Assembly: GCA_027045015.1 (NCBI GenBank)
Contig: JALUBF010000011.1
Span: forward strand, 1-36,443
Length of the DNA stretch: 36,443 nt
Direction of reading: 5' to 3'
Source: Sulfurovum sp.
GTDB taxonomy: Bacteria; Campylobacterota; Campylobacteria; Campylobacterales; Sulfurovaceae
This document shows positions 34,893 through 36,443 of this stretch, in pieces (position 1 is the first letter of the stretch; each line of letters starts with the position of its first letter). The notes under the pieces were generated by a model. It had not been told where the DNA came from and ran no database searches. It saw only the letters and a list, made by a program, of their open reading frames with translations. A program made the position numbers and the translations under genes.

Positions 34893-35810
34893 CTAAAAAC
34901 TAAGACCAAATCCAAAATTAACTCCATCAAGATTATCGCCTCTGACTATATTTATATTAAATGAAACTTCACTAATATATTTATTGATAGTAGTAGTACC
35001 TAAATGAAATGTAGTACCTAAGAGATAAAGATTATTTGACTTCAATACCTCTTTTATATCACCATTAGTAAAGATATCTGAAGCATAAAATTCAACTTTT
35101 AAAGGTAACTTATAGATAGAAAAAATAGTTGGAGTAACTACTCCTATCTTTAACTTTGATATAGTATAAGTACTATCAGATATAGTAGCATATGATTTAT
35201 TTAAATTCGTATGAAAATAATGTATATCTGCATTTAAATATGTTTTATATTTATTAAAAGTTGGATGATAACCAATAAAACTAGAAAACTCATAAGTATT
35301 AAAATGATTATTACTATTAAATATATGATTTAAAGTCTTATCTATATCCTTACTATTATCTAATCTCAATGAAGTATCATAACTACTATTTAATCGTGAA
35401 TATATATATGCACTACCAAATTTTATATCCGTATCTTTTATAAGATTTAGACAAATACCTCCACCCAATTTAAAAGCATAAGTCTTAATGATATTGTCAT
35501 CAAGACTTCCTCTAAAATCAATATTTTTTTCTTTATATTTACTATAACCAAGACTTCCATTTATATAAAAATTATATTTATCTGAATTATTTTTAAAATT
35601 ATAAGTAAAAGGGAAAGAGTGTGTATCTAACCTTGAATCATTATTTCCAAATTTATAAGACCCTGAAGATAATATATCTTCTGAAGTAAATAGAAGTATT
35701 CTATTAGATTCTTTTAAATATAAATTTTCAGCAGAACTCTTTATCTCTTCTGCATATAAGCGTAAAAAAATAGTTGAGATACCCAATAGCAATATTACTT
35801 TTTTTATCAT
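34893..35810 (-). CDS. Probable outer-membrane beta-barrel protein
   Basis: A 305-aa protein of no recognised family. It has a signal peptide (VILLLGISTIFLRLYAEE), then many alternating strands rich in Tyr, Asn and Ser, such as YNFYINGSLGYSKY, YAFKLGGGICLNL and SYATISDSTYTISKLKIGVVTP. It ends GVNFGFGLSF; the terminal aromatic Phe is the classic outer-membrane insertion signal. It is very AT-rich and is coupled to the NlpC/P60 gene. It may be a porin-like or structural barrel whose assembly or local cell wall needs the peptidase; that link is inference. Confidence 0.75.
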   Translation of the reverse strand: MIKKVILLLGISTIFLRLYAEEIKSSAENLYLKESNRILLFTSEDILSSGSYKFGNNDSRLDTHSFPFTYNFKNNSDKYNFYINGSLGYSKYKEKNIDFRGSLDDNIIKTYAFKLGGGICLNLIKDTDIKFGSAYIYSRLNSSYDTSLRLDNSKDIDKTLNHIFNSNNHFNTYEFSSFIGYHPTFNKYKTYLNADIHYFHTNLNKSYATISDSTYTISKLKIGVVTPTIFSIYKLPLKVEFYASDIFTNGDIKEVLKSNNLYLLGTTFHLGTTTINKYISEVSFNINIVRGDNLDGVNFGFGLSF

Positions 35811-35853
35811 TATAATTCCATTTTATTTAGATATTGTAGATTTGATTAGTTTA

Positions 35854-35880
35854 AGTTACTAAGTCGCTTCACTAGTAACT
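35854..35880. repeat. 8-bp inverted repeat
   Basis: AGTTACTA and TAGTAACT flank an 11-base loop (AGTCGCTTCAC). No U-tract follows on either strand, so it is more like a REP-type or regulatory hairpin than a terminator. It lies 44 bases upstream of the barrel-protein gene. Confidence 0.65.
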
Positions 35881-35897
35881 ACTTTATATACCAATTT

Positions 35898-36032
35898 CTA
35901 TGTATGATAAATTGAGAAATCTCTTTTAAGTGTATCTCCAATAATCTTAAACTTATCATACACCATATACCCTTTATTTAACTTTTTCTTCTCATTCAAA
36001 GAAGTTATAGAGTTATTTTTATCACTTAATAG
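35898..36032 (-). pseudogene. Possible C-terminal gene fragment cut by the mobile element
   Basis: An open minus-strand frame reads TLLSDKNNSITSLNEKKK... and ends DFSIYHT with TAG. It has no start and runs directly into the left end of the IS200/IS605-like element, inside which a stop occurs. The length (about 45 codons) could arise by chance in AT-rich DNA. Its DNA includes a 10-bp inverted repeat (TGTATGATAA at 35901, TTATCATACA at 35953). I do not recognise the peptide. Confidence 0.28.
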
Positions 36033-36088
36033 CGTAAAACCACCTTATTTATGGGGTGGATATAAGTGGTATCTGATGGAAAATATGC

Positions 36089-36094
36089 TATAAT
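36089..36094 (+). promoter_or_regulatory. Promoter -10 box inside the solo element
   Basis: TATAAT preceded by TGC (extended -10), matching the strongest host-type promoters in this window. Confidence 0.5.
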
Positions 36095-36100
36095 ACCAAC

Positions 36101-36257
36101 ATTGAATCGCAATCAATGCTACAAAAACCAAATAGTCAATTCCTTTCAAAACATATAGTCTAGGTAGGATATACCCGACTTTAAATGCTTGTCTGAAAAT
36201 AGCCAGTTAGGTTATGGAACAAGAATCCACCTCTTTTAAGGGGTGGAGTATCAATAG
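36101..36257 (+). ncRNA. Omega-RNA-like structured transcript
   Basis: A strong extended -10 box, TGCTATAATACC (36089-36094), lies inside the element. The predicted RNA would start near 36101 with ATTGA...TCAAT, contain GGTA...TACC (36163-36176), then a long arm CTTGT...ACAAG (36188-36233) enclosing AGCC...GGTT, and finish with the right-end hairpin. This matches the arrangement of the omega-RNA scaffold that TnpB uses, which is normally encoded at the 3' end of tnpB. A guide would come from bases after TCAA. RNA identity is inferred from structure. Confidence 0.55.
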
Positions 36258-36313
36258 AATAAATCACATAAATAGAAAGATTTATATAAAACAGTAGTAA
36301 AGAGATATAGAAA

Positions 36314-36443
36314 TCATAAAATCACCTCAAATCTACTCCCAATCTCTTTTTGGGACTCTATCTTCAGTTCCCCACTATGCAACATCACAGCATTACTAAC
36401 AATGCTCAATCCAAGTCCAAAACCTTTTATCTTTTTATTTCGA
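36314..36443 (-). CDS. Sensor histidine kinase, C-terminal end only
   Basis: Not in the ORF track because it runs off the right edge. The last 42 residues read RNKKIKGFGLGLSIVSN...RFEVIL and stop with TGA. GFGLGLSIV is the G2 box of a HATPase domain and SGELKIES...GSRFEV is its usual final strand-turn-strand. The kinase would read leftward into the mobile-element region; no response regulator is seen after it. Confidence 0.85.
   Translation of the reverse strand, partial: RNKKIKGFGLGLSIVSNAVMLHSGELKIESQKEIGSRFEVIL

Larger units (their letters stand above)
36030..36264 (+). mobile_element. Non-autonomous IS200/IS605-type element (no transposase)
   Basis: The left end has a hairpin CCACC...GGTGG (36040-36059). 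The right end has AAGAATCCACCTC-TTTT-AAGGGGTGGA (36236-36257) followed by GTATCAA. ACAAGAATCC, an imperfect palindrome and TCAA is the typical right-end layout of IS605/IS1341-type elements, where TnpA cuts after TCAA. Neither tnpA nor tnpB is present, so this is a MITE-like derivative of about 235 bp. The exact left cleavage site (TTAAT or similar just before AGCG) is uncertain. Confidence 0.68.

Noticed and set aside
1-36443. CRISPR arrays, tRNA or rRNA genes
   Set aside because: I saw no regularly spaced repeats, cloverleaf-like intergenic sequences or rRNA-like segments on either strand.

Overview
The window is AT-rich, densely packed bacterial chromosome. Several things point to Campylobacterota, near Sulfurovum/Sulfurimonas: a prmA-ftsH pair downstream of his genes, AGGA-type ribosome binding sites, promoters that show only a TATAAT-like -10 box, the LOS-type glycosyltransferase cluster, and the family resemblance of the encoded proteins. 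The lineage is inferred from protein character; I could not search a database.

Layout. (1) 1-6815, minus strand: a tightly coupled lipopolysaccharide/LOS or surface-glycan operon, read from a lipid A acyltransferase (lpxL-like) through an ELM1-family protein, three GT4 glycosyltransferases, an SGNH-like hydrolase, a GT2 glycosyltransferase and a polysaccharide deacetylase cut by the window edge. (2) 6924-12565, plus: hisH, then an inserted AAA ATPase + TOPRIM-like gene pair, then hisA, prmA and ftsH. (3) 12566-14361, plus: a leader that appears to encode a 23-residue leucine-rich peptide with alternative RNA pairings, followed by leuA. (4) 14400-15644, minus: serS. (5) 15645-19259, plus: a promoter region with a C9A10 homopolymer tract, then a five-gene signalling operon (a clear Roadblock/LC7 protein, a 69-aa protein, two proteins whose predicted topology also fits the Roadblock fold, and a soluble hybrid histidine kinase). 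(6) 19269-30362, minus: a PIN-domain toxin/antitoxin pair, a CPA1 antiporter, PBP1A, a BioF-like enzyme, Maf, alaS, a small lipoprotein, murG and ftsW. (7) 30451-32445, plus: ftsI. (8) panC (minus) and prfB (plus), divergent. (9) 34446-35810, minus: an NlpC/P60 peptidase and a probable outer-membrane barrel protein. (10) 35811-36443: a mostly non-coding stretch with a gene fragment, inverted repeats, a TnpB-less IS200/IS605-type element carrying an omega-RNA-like sequence with its own promoter, and the C-terminus of a histidine kinase at the right edge.

How it works together. Most of the window is envelope and cell-division biology (LOS assembly, PBP1A, MurG, FtsW, FtsI, NlpC/P60) plus amino-acid, pantothenate and translation housekeeping (his, leu, panC, serS, alaS, prfB, prmA, ftsH). 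The accessory parts most worth a second look are the multi-Roadblock/hybrid kinase operon, the ATPase/TOPRIM pair inside the his operon, the leuA leader, and the solo omega-RNA-like element.
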